DNA from: Rhodobacterales bacterium | GTDB lineage: Bacteria; Pseudomonadota; Alphaproteobacteria; Rhodobacterales; Rhodobacteraceae | DNA length: 64,000 nucleotides | Assembly: GCA_021155205.1 (NCBI GenBank) | Contig: JAJNPS010000023.1 | Coordinates: 1-64,000 of the forward strand | Direction: 5' to 3' | Shown: positions 28,678-38,956 of the stretch, piece after piece | Numbering within the stretch: position 1 is the first letter of the stretch | How the letters are laid out: every line of letters begins with the position of its first letter | Notes under the pieces: model-generated | Database searches by the model: none | The model's input: only the letters and a program-made list of their open reading frames with translations | Told to the model about the DNA's origin: nothing | Position numbers and translations under genes: made by a program

Positions 28678-28815
28678 GGCGGTCTCCTGGGAGGGGTTCG
28701 TCTGGCGGTTCCCTGTTTCACGCGGACGCCCGCTTTGCAAGGCCAAATGCTGCATCTTGCGCTTGCGGTGGCCCACGCACCGTGCAGATTGTGGTGGATC
28801 AATCAAGCGGAACCC

Positions 28816-29511
28816 ATGCGCGTCGCCATCGTTGAAAACACCCGTGTCACCCATCATGGCCAGGTCGGCGTGGCCCTGCATGAGGCAGGTGCCCTGATCG
28901 ACCAGTACAAGCCCTGGTCCGGTCAGCCTTTGCCGCGATCCGTCGATGCCGATGCACTGGTCGTCTTTGGCGGCGAACAGGCAGCGACGGATGATCACAC
29001 GCATCCCTACCTGCCAGCGCTTGCCCGCCTGATGGCCGACTACACCACGCAGGATCGCCCGGTCCTTGGCATCTGCCTTGGCGCGCAGATCCTGGCGCGG
29101 GCGTTCGGCGCGACAAACCTCTTGTCGCGGGAACTGGAGTTCGGCTGGAACGATGTCGCGCTGACAGATGCCGGGCGCGCCGATCCGGTTCTTGGGTCGC
29201 GTCCCCCGACATTCCCGATCTTTCAGTGGCATTCCGACACTTTCACGCTGCCGCCGGACGCGGCTCAGCTCGCAGCGTCGGAGGCGGTTGCGCAACAGGC
29301 CTTCCGGATCGGCCGCGCCACCTATGGCATGCAGTTCCATTTCGAGGTCAGCCGCGCGGTTGCCGCGGATTGGGGACGCACCTTCCCCGGCCTTGTCGAC
29401 AGGCTGGCCCCCGGATGGCGCGCAGGCTTTGACGACCTTGCGGCCCGCGACGGTGCTGCGGCCGACCTGCACGGCCTTGCCATTGCGCGCGCCTGGATCA
29501 GACTTATATGA
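28816..29511 (+). CDS. Class I glutamine amidotransferase (GMP-synthase-like domain protein)
   Basis: 231 residues. The catalytic triad is visible as Cys in LGICLGAQ, His in MQFHFEVS and the Glu two residues on. Stand-alone GATase of this kind is often annotated as GMP synthase glutaminase-like, but no synthetase domain follows, so the acceptor reaction is unknown. It is divergent from guaB, which may reflect a purine link. Its 3' end overlaps the opposing membrane-protein gene by 8 bp. Confidence 0.87.
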   Translation: MRVAIVENTRVTHHGQVGVALHEAGALIDQYKPWSGQPLPRSVDADALVVFGGEQAATDDHTHPYLPALARLMADYTTQDRPVLGICLGAQILARAFGATNLLSRELEFGWNDVALTDAGRADPVLGSRPPTFPIFQWHSDTFTLPPDAAQLAASEAVAQQAFRIGRATYGMQFHFEVSRAVAADWGRTFPGLVDRLAPGWRAGFDDLAARDGAAADLHGLAIARAWIRLI

Positions 29512-30052
29512 ACGGCGCCTGACCCCGGGACCATCGCACCAGAAAAAATCCGCACTGAACTGCCACCAGACCCGCCGCCAAGGCAAGGCCCGCAAGTCCG
29601 ATCCAGTCGCCGCCTCCGCCTGCCCGGAACCCTCCCAGGGCCAGAATCGCAAGGATCAGGGCGGGGCGGCGCGACATCACCTCGCGCACGGTCCTCAAGG
29701 CCCCGGACAGGTCGGTTGCCACCTGAACCAGCGCCACCGCAAGCGATGCGACCGTGACCGCGAGCGCGAGGCTTGGCACATGCGGCGCCAGCAACAGCCC
29801 GACAAGACCGCCGCCCAGCGTCCATTCCAGACGCCCCGCGGTGCTTCCGGACAGTCGCCAGGGGCGCAACACACCCCACGCCACCCAAAGCGTGACCGCG
29901 ATCAGGGCCAAAAGCTCCCCCCGCACCGGCGGGATGTCAAAGGTCACTTGCCCCTGCCGATAGACCAGCGCCAGCGACAGAAGCCCCGTCACCAGTGCCG
30001 ACATCGGCGGCCCTGCACCGGCCGTGGAGGGCATCGGGGCTGCGTCAGCCAT
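29504..30052 (-). CDS. Unknown integral membrane protein
   Basis: 182 residues with about five hydrophobic helices and short loops, and a Gly-rich stretch near residue 145. No motif recognised. It follows the PhyH-like gene by 6 bp and is likely co-expressed with it. It overlaps the convergent amidotransferase gene at its 3' end by 8 bp. Confidence 0.75.
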   Translation of the reverse strand: MADAAPMPSTAGAGPPMSALVTGLLSLALVYRQGQVTFDIPPVRGELLALIAVTLWVAWGVLRPWRLSGSTAGRLEWTLGGGLVGLLLAPHVPSLALAVTVASLAVALVQVATDLSGALRTVREVMSRRPALILAILALGGFRAGGGGDWIGLAGLALAAGLVAVQCGFFLVRWSRGQAPFI

Positions 30053-30058
30053 CGCCCA

Positions 30059-30856
30059 TCACGACTGCAGCACTGGAAACCAATCCTCGCGCAACCTCTC
30101 GCCCGCCCGCATTCCATGCCCCGGAAAGGGCGGCGAGGTCGGGCCGGGCCGATCGACATAGCGCGCATCCTCACCCACCAGCCGCAGCGAGAACGCCCGC
30201 CGCCGTGCCGTCGTCAGATTGCCGCGCGCGCCATGCAGGGTGCGAAAGTGGAACGCCACGGCATCGCCCGGCGCCATGTCCCATTCCAGAATGCGCATGC
30301 CCTCGGCCTCGGGATCGGGGATCGGCATATAGGCGGACGGATCGGGATAAAAGCTGGTCTCGCTGACCCAGCGCGTCGGCAGCACGTCCTTTGGCCACAG
30401 ATGGCTGCCCGCGACACAGCGCAAGGACGCCTCGCGCACGGGGTCCAGCGGCGACCAGAACGAGACGGTCTGCCGTCCCTCCACGAAATAATAGGGACCA
30501 TCGGTGTGCCAGGGCGTCGCCTTGGCGGTGCCGGGTTCCTTGACCAGCACATGATCATGGAACATCTGCACCCGGTGGCAGCCCATCAACTGCCCGGCGA
30601 CCGCCGCCGCATCAGACTGGCGGATCACCCGCGAGAATTCAGGGATGCGCTGCCAGTTGCAATAGTCGTCAAAGAAACTGCCCGCTTCGCCGGGTTTGAG
30701 GGTCGCCATGACGCCGGGGCTGGGATCGACCATGTTGCGCGCGACCCCGGCGCGCAGATCGTCGACCCAGTCGGCCCACAGTCCCTTTATCAGGACCGCG
30801 CCGTCAGTCTGATAGGAGCGGATCACGTCTTCGGTCAGGGCTGGCGGCATGATCAT
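30059..30856 (-). CDS. Phytanoyl-CoA dioxygenase (PhyH) family Fe(II)/2-oxoglutarate oxygenase
   Basis: 265 residues. The iron-binding facial triad is visible as TPWHTDGPYY (HxD) and the distal His in FRTLHGARGN, with a following Arg in RRRAFSLR that likely binds 2-oxoglutarate. Members hydroxylate diverse small molecules, and the substrate here is unknown. Start uncertain between 30856 and 30850. It is separated by 128 bp from the end of the agl operon; that gap holds GC-rich inverted repeats but no T-run terminator. Confidence 0.87.
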   Translation of the reverse strand: MIMPPALTEDVIRSYQTDGAVLIKGLWADWVDDLRAGVARNMVDPSPGVMATLKPGEAGSFFDDYCNWQRIPEFSRVIRQSDAAAVAGQLMGCHRVQMFHDHVLVKEPGTAKATPWHTDGPYYFVEGRQTVSFWSPLDPVREASLRCVAGSHLWPKDVLPTRWVSETSFYPDPSAYMPIPDPEAEGMRILEWDMAPGDAVAFHFRTLHGARGNLTTARRRAFSLRLVGEDARYVDRPGPTSPPFPGHGMRAGERLREDWFPVLQS

Positions 30857-30984
30857 CGTCCGGGATGCTTACGGCTGCCACACTGCCCTGCCGTCGGCCG
30901 CCTGCCAAGCCAGGATCGCACGGCCGCGATCACCCGGTCAGACCGGCATGCTGCGCCGCAGCCGCGGCTGGGTCGCGAGGGCGC

Positions 30985-32082
<1,098 letters not shown>

Positions 32083-32094
32083 GTTGTCCCTCCC

Positions 32095-33738
32095 TCAGAC
32101 TTGCCGCGCCAGGCAAACGCCCCATGGTGGCAAAGTCACCTGCCCACCCTGTGCCGTCTGGCTACCGAGATCCGTTGCAATTCGTTCCCATATCCCTGTG
32201 GGCAAGGTCGCCTCGCCCGGTTCTGCGCCAAGATTGACGGCACAGAAAATCACCTCATCCCCCTTGCGCACGAAGGACACCACATCACCAAAGTCGCGCG
32301 GTTCGGACATCGTGCCCGTCCGAAGTGTCCGGTGCGCGCGCCGGAACGCCAGCGCGGCGCGATAGTGGGCAAGCATTGATGCAGGATCACCCTCTTGCGC
32401 GGCGACCGACAGCGGCAGATGCGGCGCCTTGACCGGCAGCCACGGCGTGCCGTCGGAAAACCCGCCATTCGCGTTGTCGGTTGTCCAGACCATCGGCGTG
32501 CGGCAGCCGTCGCGCCCCTTGAATTCCGGCCAGAATTCCAAACCGTAAGGGTCCTGCAAATCCTCATAGGCGATCTCGGCCTCGGGCAGGCCCAGTTCCT
32601 CGCCCTGATAGAGGCAGAGCGAGCCGCGCAACGTCATCATCAGCGTGGTATAGGCCCGCGCGGCGGCATCGGTCAGGCCCCAGCGGGTGACGTGCCGCAC
32701 GACATCATGGTTCGAATAGGCCCAGCAGGGCCAGGCATCGGGAGCGGTCTCTTCCATCCGGCGAAAGGTATCGGCCACGAGCGCCGCCGTCAGTCGCGTC
32801 GGTTGCAGCATCTCGAACGGATAGCACATCTGGACCTTGTCGCCACCCGAGGTGTATTCGGCCATGATCTCAAGCCCACGCTGGGCATCGCCCACCTCGC
32901 CCACCGCCGCCGCCCCGTAGGGGTTCAGCACGGCGCGGAATTTGCGCAGGAATTCAAGGTTTTCCGCCTGGTTCTTGTCGAAAAGATGGAGCTGGTGATT
33001 GTACGGATTGACCGAGGGCGCGATGCTGTCGTTGCGCAACGCCTTTGGCAGGGGCGGGTTGTCACGCAAGTATTTGTCGGCGATGTAGAAGTTGATCGTG
33101 TCCAGCCGGAACCCGTCCACCCCCCGCTTCAGCCAGAACCGCGCGACATCGAACAGCGCCTCTTGTACTGCCGGTTCGTGAAAGTTCAGGTCCGGCTGGC
33201 TGGTCAGGAAATTGTGCAGGTAGTACTGCTCGCGCCGGTTGTCCCAGGACCAGGCCGAGCCACCAAAGATCGACAACCAGTTGTTGGGGGGCGTGCCGTC
33301 GCCTTTCGGTTCGGCCCAGACATACCAGTTGGCCTTGGGGTTGGTGCGGTTCTTGCGGCTTTCCTTGAACCAGGGATGCACGTCTGCGGTATGCGACAGC
33401 ACCAGGTCGATCATCACCCGCAGCCCCAGGCGGTGGGCCGTATCCACGACCCGGTCGAAATCCGCCAGTGTGCCGAACATCGGATCGACGTCGCAGTAGT
33501 CGCTGACGTCATAGCCGAAGTCCTTCATCGGGCTTTTGAAGAACGGGCTGATCCAGATCGCATCCGCACCGAGCCGCGCGATATGCGGCAGGCGTTCCAC
33601 AATCCCGACAAGGTCGCCGATCCCGTCCCCGTTGCTGTCCTGATAGCTGCGGGGGTAGATCTGATAGATCACCGCCCCCCGCCACCAGTCCGGGTCCGCT
33701 GCCAGTACGGTGCGGTTTTCGGGCTGCATCAGGCTCAC
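32095..33738 (-). CDS. aglA: AglA, alpha-glucosidase (GH13)
   Basis: 547 residues, cytoplasmic. The four GH13 regions are present: DLVLSHTAD (I), GFRLDTINF with the nucleophile Asp (II), EVGD with the acid Glu (III) and SNHDVVRH (IV). The N-terminus WWRGAVIYQIYPRSYQDSNGDGIGDL is typical of alpha-glucosidase/oligo-1,6-glucosidase. It hydrolyses imported sucrose, maltose or trehalose-like alpha-glucosides to glucose. Its start overlaps the aglG stop (4 bp), so the enzyme is made together with its transporter. Confidence 0.95.
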   Translation of the reverse strand: MSLMQPENRTVLAADPDWWRGAVIYQIYPRSYQDSNGDGIGDLVGIVERLPHIARLGADAIWISPFFKSPMKDFGYDVSDYCDVDPMFGTLADFDRVVDTAHRLGLRVMIDLVLSHTADVHPWFKESRKNRTNPKANWYVWAEPKGDGTPPNNWLSIFGGSAWSWDNRREQYYLHNFLTSQPDLNFHEPAVQEALFDVARFWLKRGVDGFRLDTINFYIADKYLRDNPPLPKALRNDSIAPSVNPYNHQLHLFDKNQAENLEFLRKFRAVLNPYGAAAVGEVGDAQRGLEIMAEYTSGGDKVQMCYPFEMLQPTRLTAALVADTFRRMEETAPDAWPCWAYSNHDVVRHVTRWGLTDAAARAYTTLMMTLRGSLCLYQGEELGLPEAEIAYEDLQDPYGLEFWPEFKGRDGCRTPMVWTTDNANGGFSDGTPWLPVKAPHLPLSVAAQEGDPASMLAHYRAALAFRRAHRTLRTGTMSEPRDFGDVVSFVRKGDEVIFCAVNLGAEPGEATLPTGIWERIATDLGSQTAQGGQVTLPPWGVCLARQV

Positions 33739-34874
33739 TTGACCGATCCGGCCAGGAGACCGCGCACCAGGAACCGCTGCATCGAGAAGAACACGATCAG
33801 CGGCACCACGATGGACACGAAGGCCGAAGCCGACAGGATTTCCCAGTCGCCGCCGCGCGAGCCCATCAGGTTCACGATGTTGCCCGTCAGCACCTGCTGG
33901 TCGTTCGAAGTGCCAAGGAACACCAGCGCCACCAGAAGGTCATTCCAGGTCCAGAGGAACTGGAAGATCGCAAAGGACGCCAGCGCCGGGAAGGACAGGG
34001 GCAGGATGATCTTGACGAAAATCTGGAAATCCGTCGCCCCGTCCACCCGCGCGTTCTCGATGATGTCGCGCGGCAGGCCGACCATGTAGTTGCGCAAGAG
34101 ATAGATCGCCAAGGGCAGCCCGAACCCGGTATGCGCCATCCAGATGCCGAGGTAGCCTTTGCCGATGCCGATCCAGTTGTGAAACTGCAACAGCGGGATC
34201 AGCGCCAGTTGCAACGGCACGACCAGCAGGCCCACGATAGCCGCAATCAACAGCGCCCGCCCCGGAAACTCCATCCAGGCCAGCGCATAGGCGGCAAAGG
34301 CCGCGATCAGGATCGGGATGATGGTGGCCGGGATTGCCACCGTGGCGGTGTTCACGAAGGCCTCGAAGATCGTCTGTCCCGCCAGCGGATTGAAGAGCAC
34401 GTTGTTGTAGTTGTTGGTGGTGAAATCGGGCGGTGTCGCGGCGCTGGCAAAGACCCGTGGCAGGCGCGTGCCTGCGGTCGTGACCGGCGACGACAGGACA
34501 TAGCTGCCGTTTTCCTGCACGGTCAGGCTTTGCCCGTCCGCCAGGGGCGCGGTCGCGCCCGGTTCGAACTCGTTCGGGCGGTTCACATTGGTGCCCCAGG
34601 CGCTGATCTTGGTGCCTTCGCCCCCGAAAAGATTGCCCTCTATGACAAAGGCACCATCCTTTTGCACCTCGTCCCCTTCGATGCGGATCGGCGACAATTG
34701 CTGTTCCTGCGTCGACAGCGCCTGCCACCAGCCCGATCCGACGATCTGGTCGCCAGATCGGAAGGACGACACCAAAAGGCCGAATGTCGGCAAGACCCAG
34801 AGCAGCACCAGAAGGGCGGTGGAGATATGCACGGCCCAGATGAGGGCGGGCTTTTTCCCGGCGATGTTTTCCAT
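33735..34874 (-). CDS. aglG: AglG, permease subunit of the alpha-glucoside ABC importer
   Basis: 379 residues. Inner-membrane subunit with one N-terminal helix, a long periplasmic loop of about 110 residues (about 45-165), then five helices. The EAA coupling motif is ENARVDGATDFQIFVKIILPL. The large loop is longer than in MalG-like proteins generally, but the overall length agrees with AglG. It overlaps aglA by 4 bp and follows aglF by 14 bp. Confidence 0.93.
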   Translation of the reverse strand: MENIAGKKPALIWAVHISTALLVLLWVLPTFGLLVSSFRSGDQIVGSGWWQALSTQEQQLSPIRIEGDEVQKDGAFVIEGNLFGGEGTKISAWGTNVNRPNEFEPGATAPLADGQSLTVQENGSYVLSSPVTTAGTRLPRVFASAATPPDFTTNNYNNVLFNPLAGQTIFEAFVNTATVAIPATIIPILIAAFAAYALAWMEFPGRALLIAAIVGLLVVPLQLALIPLLQFHNWIGIGKGYLGIWMAHTGFGLPLAIYLLRNYMVGLPRDIIENARVDGATDFQIFVKIILPLSFPALASFAIFQFLWTWNDLLVALVFLGTSNDQQVLTGNIVNLMGSRGGDWEILSASAFVSIVVPLIVFFSMQRFLVRGLLAGSVK

Positions 34875-34888
34875 GTCCCTGTCCCCGC

Positions 34889-36106
34889 TCAGCGCATTTC
34901 TTGACGTGCGTTGTAGATGTTCCAGACCAGGATCGGCGTCACCAGCAACAGGATGATCATCGCCGATGCCGATCCGACACCCCAGTCCACCGCCACGAAC
35001 AGCTTGTCATACATGTAGTTGGCCAGAACTTGGGTTTCCTGCTGTCCGCCGGTCATCGCGCGCACGATGTCGAACACCTTGAGCACGGTGATGGTGATCG
35101 TGGTCCAGACCACGACGATGGTGCCCATGATCTGCGGCACCTTGATCTTGAAGAATATCTGGAACGGGTTCGCCCCGTCGATGATCGCGGCCTCGATCGT
35201 ATCCTCGGGCACGCCGCGCAACGCCGCCGACAGGATGACCATGGCGAACCCGGTCTGGAGCCAGACCAGCACGGCCATCAGGAAAAAGTTGTTCCAGAAC
35301 GGGATCTGCAGCCAGAACTGCGGCTGGCCATAAGGCAGGACGGCCGTGAACAGACCGACAATCCAGGTCAGGCCGACATAGACCAGCCAGGCGCCGACCG
35401 CGATGCCGATGGCGCGCAGCAGCTTGACCAGCGCCCCACCGCGCGAAAACTGCTGGACTTGGCCCCAGATCACATAGGCCAGCGCCAGGATGCCCACGAT
35501 CAGCAGGATTGCGGGCAGAACCTTCAGCACCAGGATCGAACCGATCCCGCCCTCGGCCTTGAGCCAGAGCGCATTCAGAAGGCCGATCTGCGCCTGGTCC
35601 GCGTCTCGCGTGTCATAGATCAGCTTCCAGATCACCGAGGCGCCTACGAACGAAATCGCCATCGGCATGAAGATCATCGACTTGGCGATGTTGCCCCAGG
35701 AAATCCGGTCGGTCAGCTGTGCCGCCAACAGTCCGAACGCGGTCGACATCGCCGGCACGACCAAGAGCCAGATCACGTTGTTGCGCATCGATTCCCAGAA
35801 TTTCGGTTCGCTGAACATCTGCGAATAGTTCTGGAATCCGACGAAATTCTCGCCCGACTTGTCATGCAGCGACAGCCAGGCCGACGCCAGCACGGGATAG
35901 GCCAGATACAGCCCCAGTGCCACCACCGCCGGCGCGAGGAACAGCCAGGGGCGGATCATGTTGGCGCGGTTGATGTTGGTCCCGGCATTCGGTCCGCGCG
36001 CCGGAAACAGAACCTTGTCAAGAAACAGGTTCGACGACCAGAAATAGAGGACACAGCCCCCAACACCTAGAACGACGGTCAGAACCGCCTGCAGAGCCGG
36101 ATTCAT
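34889..36106 (-). CDS. aglF: AglF, permease subunit of the alpha-glucoside ABC importer
   Basis: 405 residues. The EAA coupling loop is EDTIEAAIIDGANPFQIFFK (about 301-320). Two extra features stand out: an N-terminal helix before the usual first helix, and a hydrophobic insertion of about 65 residues (about 191-256) between helices of the transport core that would add two transmembrane segments. GGGAGGGG precedes the ATG. It lies after aglE across a 113-bp gap with a strong hairpin. Confidence 0.93.
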   Translation of the reverse strand: MNPALQAVLTVVLGVGGCVLYFWSSNLFLDKVLFPARGPNAGTNINRANMIRPWLFLAPAVVALGLYLAYPVLASAWLSLHDKSGENFVGFQNYSQMFSEPKFWESMRNNVIWLLVVPAMSTAFGLLAAQLTDRISWGNIAKSMIFMPMAISFVGASVIWKLIYDTRDADQAQIGLLNALWLKAEGGIGSILVLKVLPAILLIVGILALAYVIWGQVQQFSRGGALVKLLRAIGIAVGAWLVYVGLTWIVGLFTAVLPYGQPQFWLQIPFWNNFFLMAVLVWLQTGFAMVILSAALRGVPEDTIEAAIIDGANPFQIFFKIKVPQIMGTIVVVWTTITITVLKVFDIVRAMTGGQQETQVLANYMYDKLFVAVDWGVGSASAMIILLLVTPILVWNIYNARQEMR

Positions 36107-36186
36107 GCGCCCCTCCCAAGATCGTCATGTCGTATTTTGGGGCAGGCCCGGACGTGCCGGATCCGCCAGGTTCAGGGGGTCGAAGG

Positions 36187-36210
36187 TGACCGGGCGCAAA
36201 CGCCCGGTCA
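36187..36210 (-). terminator. Perfect 10-bp hairpin between aglE and aglF
   Basis: TGACCGGGCG and CGCCCGGTCA pair perfectly around a four-base loop. It starts 10 bp beyond the aglE stop, and no T-run follows. Such hairpins after binding-protein genes usually protect the upstream mRNA or act as partial terminators, which raises the binding protein relative to the permeases. Confidence 0.65.
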
Positions 36211-36219
36211 ATCCTGGTG

Positions 36220-37566
36220 TCACTTGGGCCACGAGGCCTGGATCGCGTCCGCCACTTCCTGTGCCGACTTGCCGCCGACAAAGTCGACCATGCCGGTCCA
36301 GAACGTGCCGGCACCGACGCCGCCCGGCATCAGGTCCGACCCGTCAAACCGGAAGGTGGTCGCATTGGCGAGAATCTCGCCCTGCTTTTTCAGCGCCTCC
36401 GAGCCGTAAAGTTCGCCGTTGACGCCCTTGAACGGGGTGACGAACCCGGATTGTGCCATCCAGACTTCATGCGCGATCGGGGTCTTGAGGAACTCGATGA
36501 ACGCGCGGGCCGCTTCGCTTTCCTTCATCACAAAGGCCAGCGTGCCGCCACCCAGAACGGGCGCACCCAGGTCCTTGCTTGCATAGGCCGGAAAGTAGAA
36601 GAAGTCCGCATCCGTGCCGAGCTTGGTGCCTTCGGGAAAGAAGGACGGGATGAACGACGCCTGGCGGTGCATGTAGCACTGCGGCGGCGAGGTAAAGAGA
36701 CCCTTGGGACTGTCACGGAAGTCGGTGGAGGCCACGGCCGCGGCACCGCCCGCAACATACTTGTCGTTCTTGGCAAAATAGCCGAACTCGTCGATCGCGG
36801 CCACCACCTCGGGACTGTTGAACGGCAGTTCGTTCGTGACCCACTTGTCATAGGTTTCCGGCGGCTGCGTGCGCAGCATCATGTCCTCGACCCAGTCGGT
36901 CGCGGGCCAGCCGGTGGCGCCACCCGAACCCAGGCCGATGCACCAGGGCGTCCCGCCATCGGCGACGATCTGATCGGTCAGGGCCTTCAGCTCTTCCATC
37001 GTGGTCGGCACGGTATAACCCGCGTCGGCAAAGTTGTCGGGGCTGTACCAGACCAGCGATTTCACGTCGGCCTTGTAGGGGAAGGCATAAAGGGCCGGGG
37101 TGCCATCAGGGCCCTTGTAGGTGCCAAGCGCCGCCCAGCTTGACCCTGCGCCATAATTTTCGGTCAGCCAGGTGGCAGATTCCGGCCCCAGAGGCAGGAT
37201 CAGGCCCTTGCCGGCAAGGTCGGCGATCAGTCCGGGCTGCGGCAGCACCGCCACGTCGGGCGGCGATCCCGCCTGAGCGTCGATCACGATCTGCTGTTCA
37301 TAGCCTTCGGAGGACGAATAGTTCACCTTCACGCCCGAAGCGGCGGTGAAATAGGCCAGCATCGATTCAACCAGAACCTGGTCCTCACCGCGCCAGGGTC
37401 CGAAAATGCTGATCGTCTGGCCGTCCAGATTGTAGGCCGCGTCAAAGGCCTTGTAGCTGTCCCAGTTGAACGCACCTTCGCCCACCGGGAATTTCAAGTC
37501 CTGGGCGACAGCCGCACCGGACAAAAGCGCCAGCGCCGCAGCGCTTGCGAGAAGCCGTGTCTTCAT
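36220..37566 (-). CDS. aglE: AglE, periplasmic alpha-glucoside-binding protein
   Basis: 448 residues. A signal peptide (MKTRLLASAAALALLSGAAVAQ, cleavage at AVAQ) is followed by an extracellular solute-binding domain of family 1 type. It delivers sugar to AglFG. The ATG at 37566 has GGGAGGAAT upstream, better than the frame 14 codons above. It is the first gene of aglEFGAK and divergent from aglR. Confidence 0.95.
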   Translation of the reverse strand: MKTRLLASAAALALLSGAAVAQDLKFPVGEGAFNWDSYKAFDAAYNLDGQTISIFGPWRGEDQVLVESMLAYFTAASGVKVNYSSSEGYEQQIVIDAQAGSPPDVAVLPQPGLIADLAGKGLILPLGPESATWLTENYGAGSSWAALGTYKGPDGTPALYAFPYKADVKSLVWYSPDNFADAGYTVPTTMEELKALTDQIVADGGTPWCIGLGSGGATGWPATDWVEDMMLRTQPPETYDKWVTNELPFNSPEVVAAIDEFGYFAKNDKYVAGGAAAVASTDFRDSPKGLFTSPPQCYMHRQASFIPSFFPEGTKLGTDADFFYFPAYASKDLGAPVLGGGTLAFVMKESEAARAFIEFLKTPIAHEVWMAQSGFVTPFKGVNGELYGSEALKKQGEILANATTFRFDGSDLMPGGVGAGTFWTGMVDFVGGKSAQEVADAIQASWPK

Positions 37567-37625
37567 TGATATTCCTCCCGTTATCCGCTTTTCGCGGGTC
37601 AGTCCCAAGACAGGTCAGAATCATC

Positions 37626-37640
37626 TCAAACCGCTTTGGA
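37626..37640. promoter_or_regulatory. Candidate AglR (LacI-type) operator, aglE-proximal
   Basis: TCAAACCGCTTTGGA is an imperfect palindrome centred on CG, the usual form of LacI-family operators. It lies 60 bp upstream of aglE and shares the AAACCGNTTT core with the second site near aglR. Confidence 0.55.
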
Positions 37641-37818
37641 TGCTTCAAACTCACCCAACGGCCCGCGCAAGTCAATCCAGATGCCACACGCCTCACGGGA
37701 TTTCAGTGTCAGGCTTGCCTTTATTCTGCGGCATCGCCCGCCGCTTTGCCTGAAATTCGTGCGGCACTTCTCGAATGGCCTTTGACCTTGTGTCGCGGGC
37801 TTACTAGTTTGCTCGCGT

Positions 37819-37833
37819 TTGAAACCGTTTTGA
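37819..37833. promoter_or_regulatory. Candidate AglR (LacI-type) operator, aglR-proximal
   Basis: TTGAAACCGTTTTGA shares the AAACCGNTTT core with the site at 37626 and lies 12 bp before the aglR start codon. The position suggests autoregulation. The pair, about 190 bp apart, could allow repression by looping. Confidence 0.55.
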
Positions 37834-37844
37834 GAAACCCCGGA

Positions 37845-38876
37845 ATGAACCTCAAGGAGCTTGCGACACAGCTTGGGCTTTCTCCCACGACGGTCAGCCG
37901 CGCACTGAACGGCTATCCCGAGGTCAACGAGGCGACGCGCGAACGCGTCATGGCGGCCGCAAAGCGCAGCAACTACCGGCCGAACACGCGGGCGATCCGG
38001 CTGGCCACCGGCCGTGCGCTGGCCGTCGGCCACGTCATCCCCATTGCCACCCGGCACGAAATCGTCAACCCGATCTTTGCCGATTTCATCGCCGGCGCGG
38101 GCGAGACCTATTCGCGCAACGGCTATGACATGCTCTTGTCGGTGGTGGCGGACGAAACCGAAGAGACCACCTACCGCGAGTTGAAACTGCGCGGCGCCGT
38201 CGATGGCGTCATCGTCCATTCGCCGCGGAGGGAGGACCCGCGCATCGCCCTGCTGAACGACATCGGGCTGCCCTTTGTCGTGCATGGGCGCGCCTCGGGC
38301 AGTGCCCTGCCCTACAACTGGGTCGATGTGAACAACCGGCGCGCGTTCCACCGCGCAACCGAATTTCTGCTGGACCTTGGCCATCTGCGGATCGCCCTGA
38401 TCAACGGGCTGGAATACATGGATTTCGCCCTGCGCCGCCGGTCGGGTTATGTCGATGCGCTCGCCGCGCGCGGCATTGCGGCGGATGCCCGCCTGATGAC
38501 ATCCGACCAGATGACCGAGGTGGCGGGATTTCAGGCGGCACAGGCGATGCTGGCGACCGCCGATCCGCCGACGGCCTTTCTGGTCGCCTCGATGATTTCC
38601 GCGATGGGGGTCCGCCGCGCGATCGAGGCCGCGGGTCTCGTGATGGGGCGCGATGTGTCGGTCATCATCCACGACGACGACCTGAGCTATCTCAAGAACG
38701 GCGACGCGGTGCCGATCTTCACCGCCACGCGGTCCTCGGTGCGCGAGGCGGGGCGTCTGGTGGCGGAAATGCTGCTGGATGTCATCGCGACCGCGCCGAC
38801 CGCCCCGACCCACCGCCTGCTTGAGGCCGAACTGATCATCGGGCAATCCACCGGACCCGCGCCGGGACGCGGATAG
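37845..38876 (+). CDS. aglR: AglR, LacI-family repressor of alpha-glucoside genes
   Basis: 343 residues. The N-terminal helix-turn-helix (MNLKELATQLGLSPTTVSRALNGYPEVNEATR) with its hinge helix is typical LacI, followed by a periplasmic-binding-like effector domain. It probably represses aglEFGAK and is released by an alpha-glucoside or glucose derivative. Assignment as AglR rests on its divergent position at the agl operon. Confidence 0.92.
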   Translation: MNLKELATQLGLSPTTVSRALNGYPEVNEATRERVMAAAKRSNYRPNTRAIRLATGRALAVGHVIPIATRHEIVNPIFADFIAGAGETYSRNGYDMLLSVVADETEETTYRELKLRGAVDGVIVHSPRREDPRIALLNDIGLPFVVHGRASGSALPYNWVDVNNRRAFHRATEFLLDLGHLRIALINGLEYMDFALRRRSGYVDALAARGIAADARLMTSDQMTEVAGFQAAQAMLATADPPTAFLVASMISAMGVRRAIEAAGLVMGRDVSVIIHDDDLSYLKNGDAVPIFTATRSSVREAGRLVAEMLLDVIATAPTAPTHRLLEAELIIGQSTGPAPGRG

Positions 38877-38956
38877 ACCCCGGGCGGCATCCCCGGGGCT
38901 TGATCCATGGCCACCGCTACGTCTATCACGCGCAGACCAGACCAGAGGACGCCGCC

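Noticed and set aside
28678..28815. Possible purine riboswitch between guaB and the amidotransferase gene
   Set aside because: No conserved three-way junction or core sequence could be recognised; only the two ribosome/promoter regions are expected here.
30857..30984. Rho-independent terminator after aglK
   Set aside because: There are GC-rich inverted repeats (for example CCGGTC with GACCGG), but no T-run follows them on the minus strand, so a terminator is not supported.
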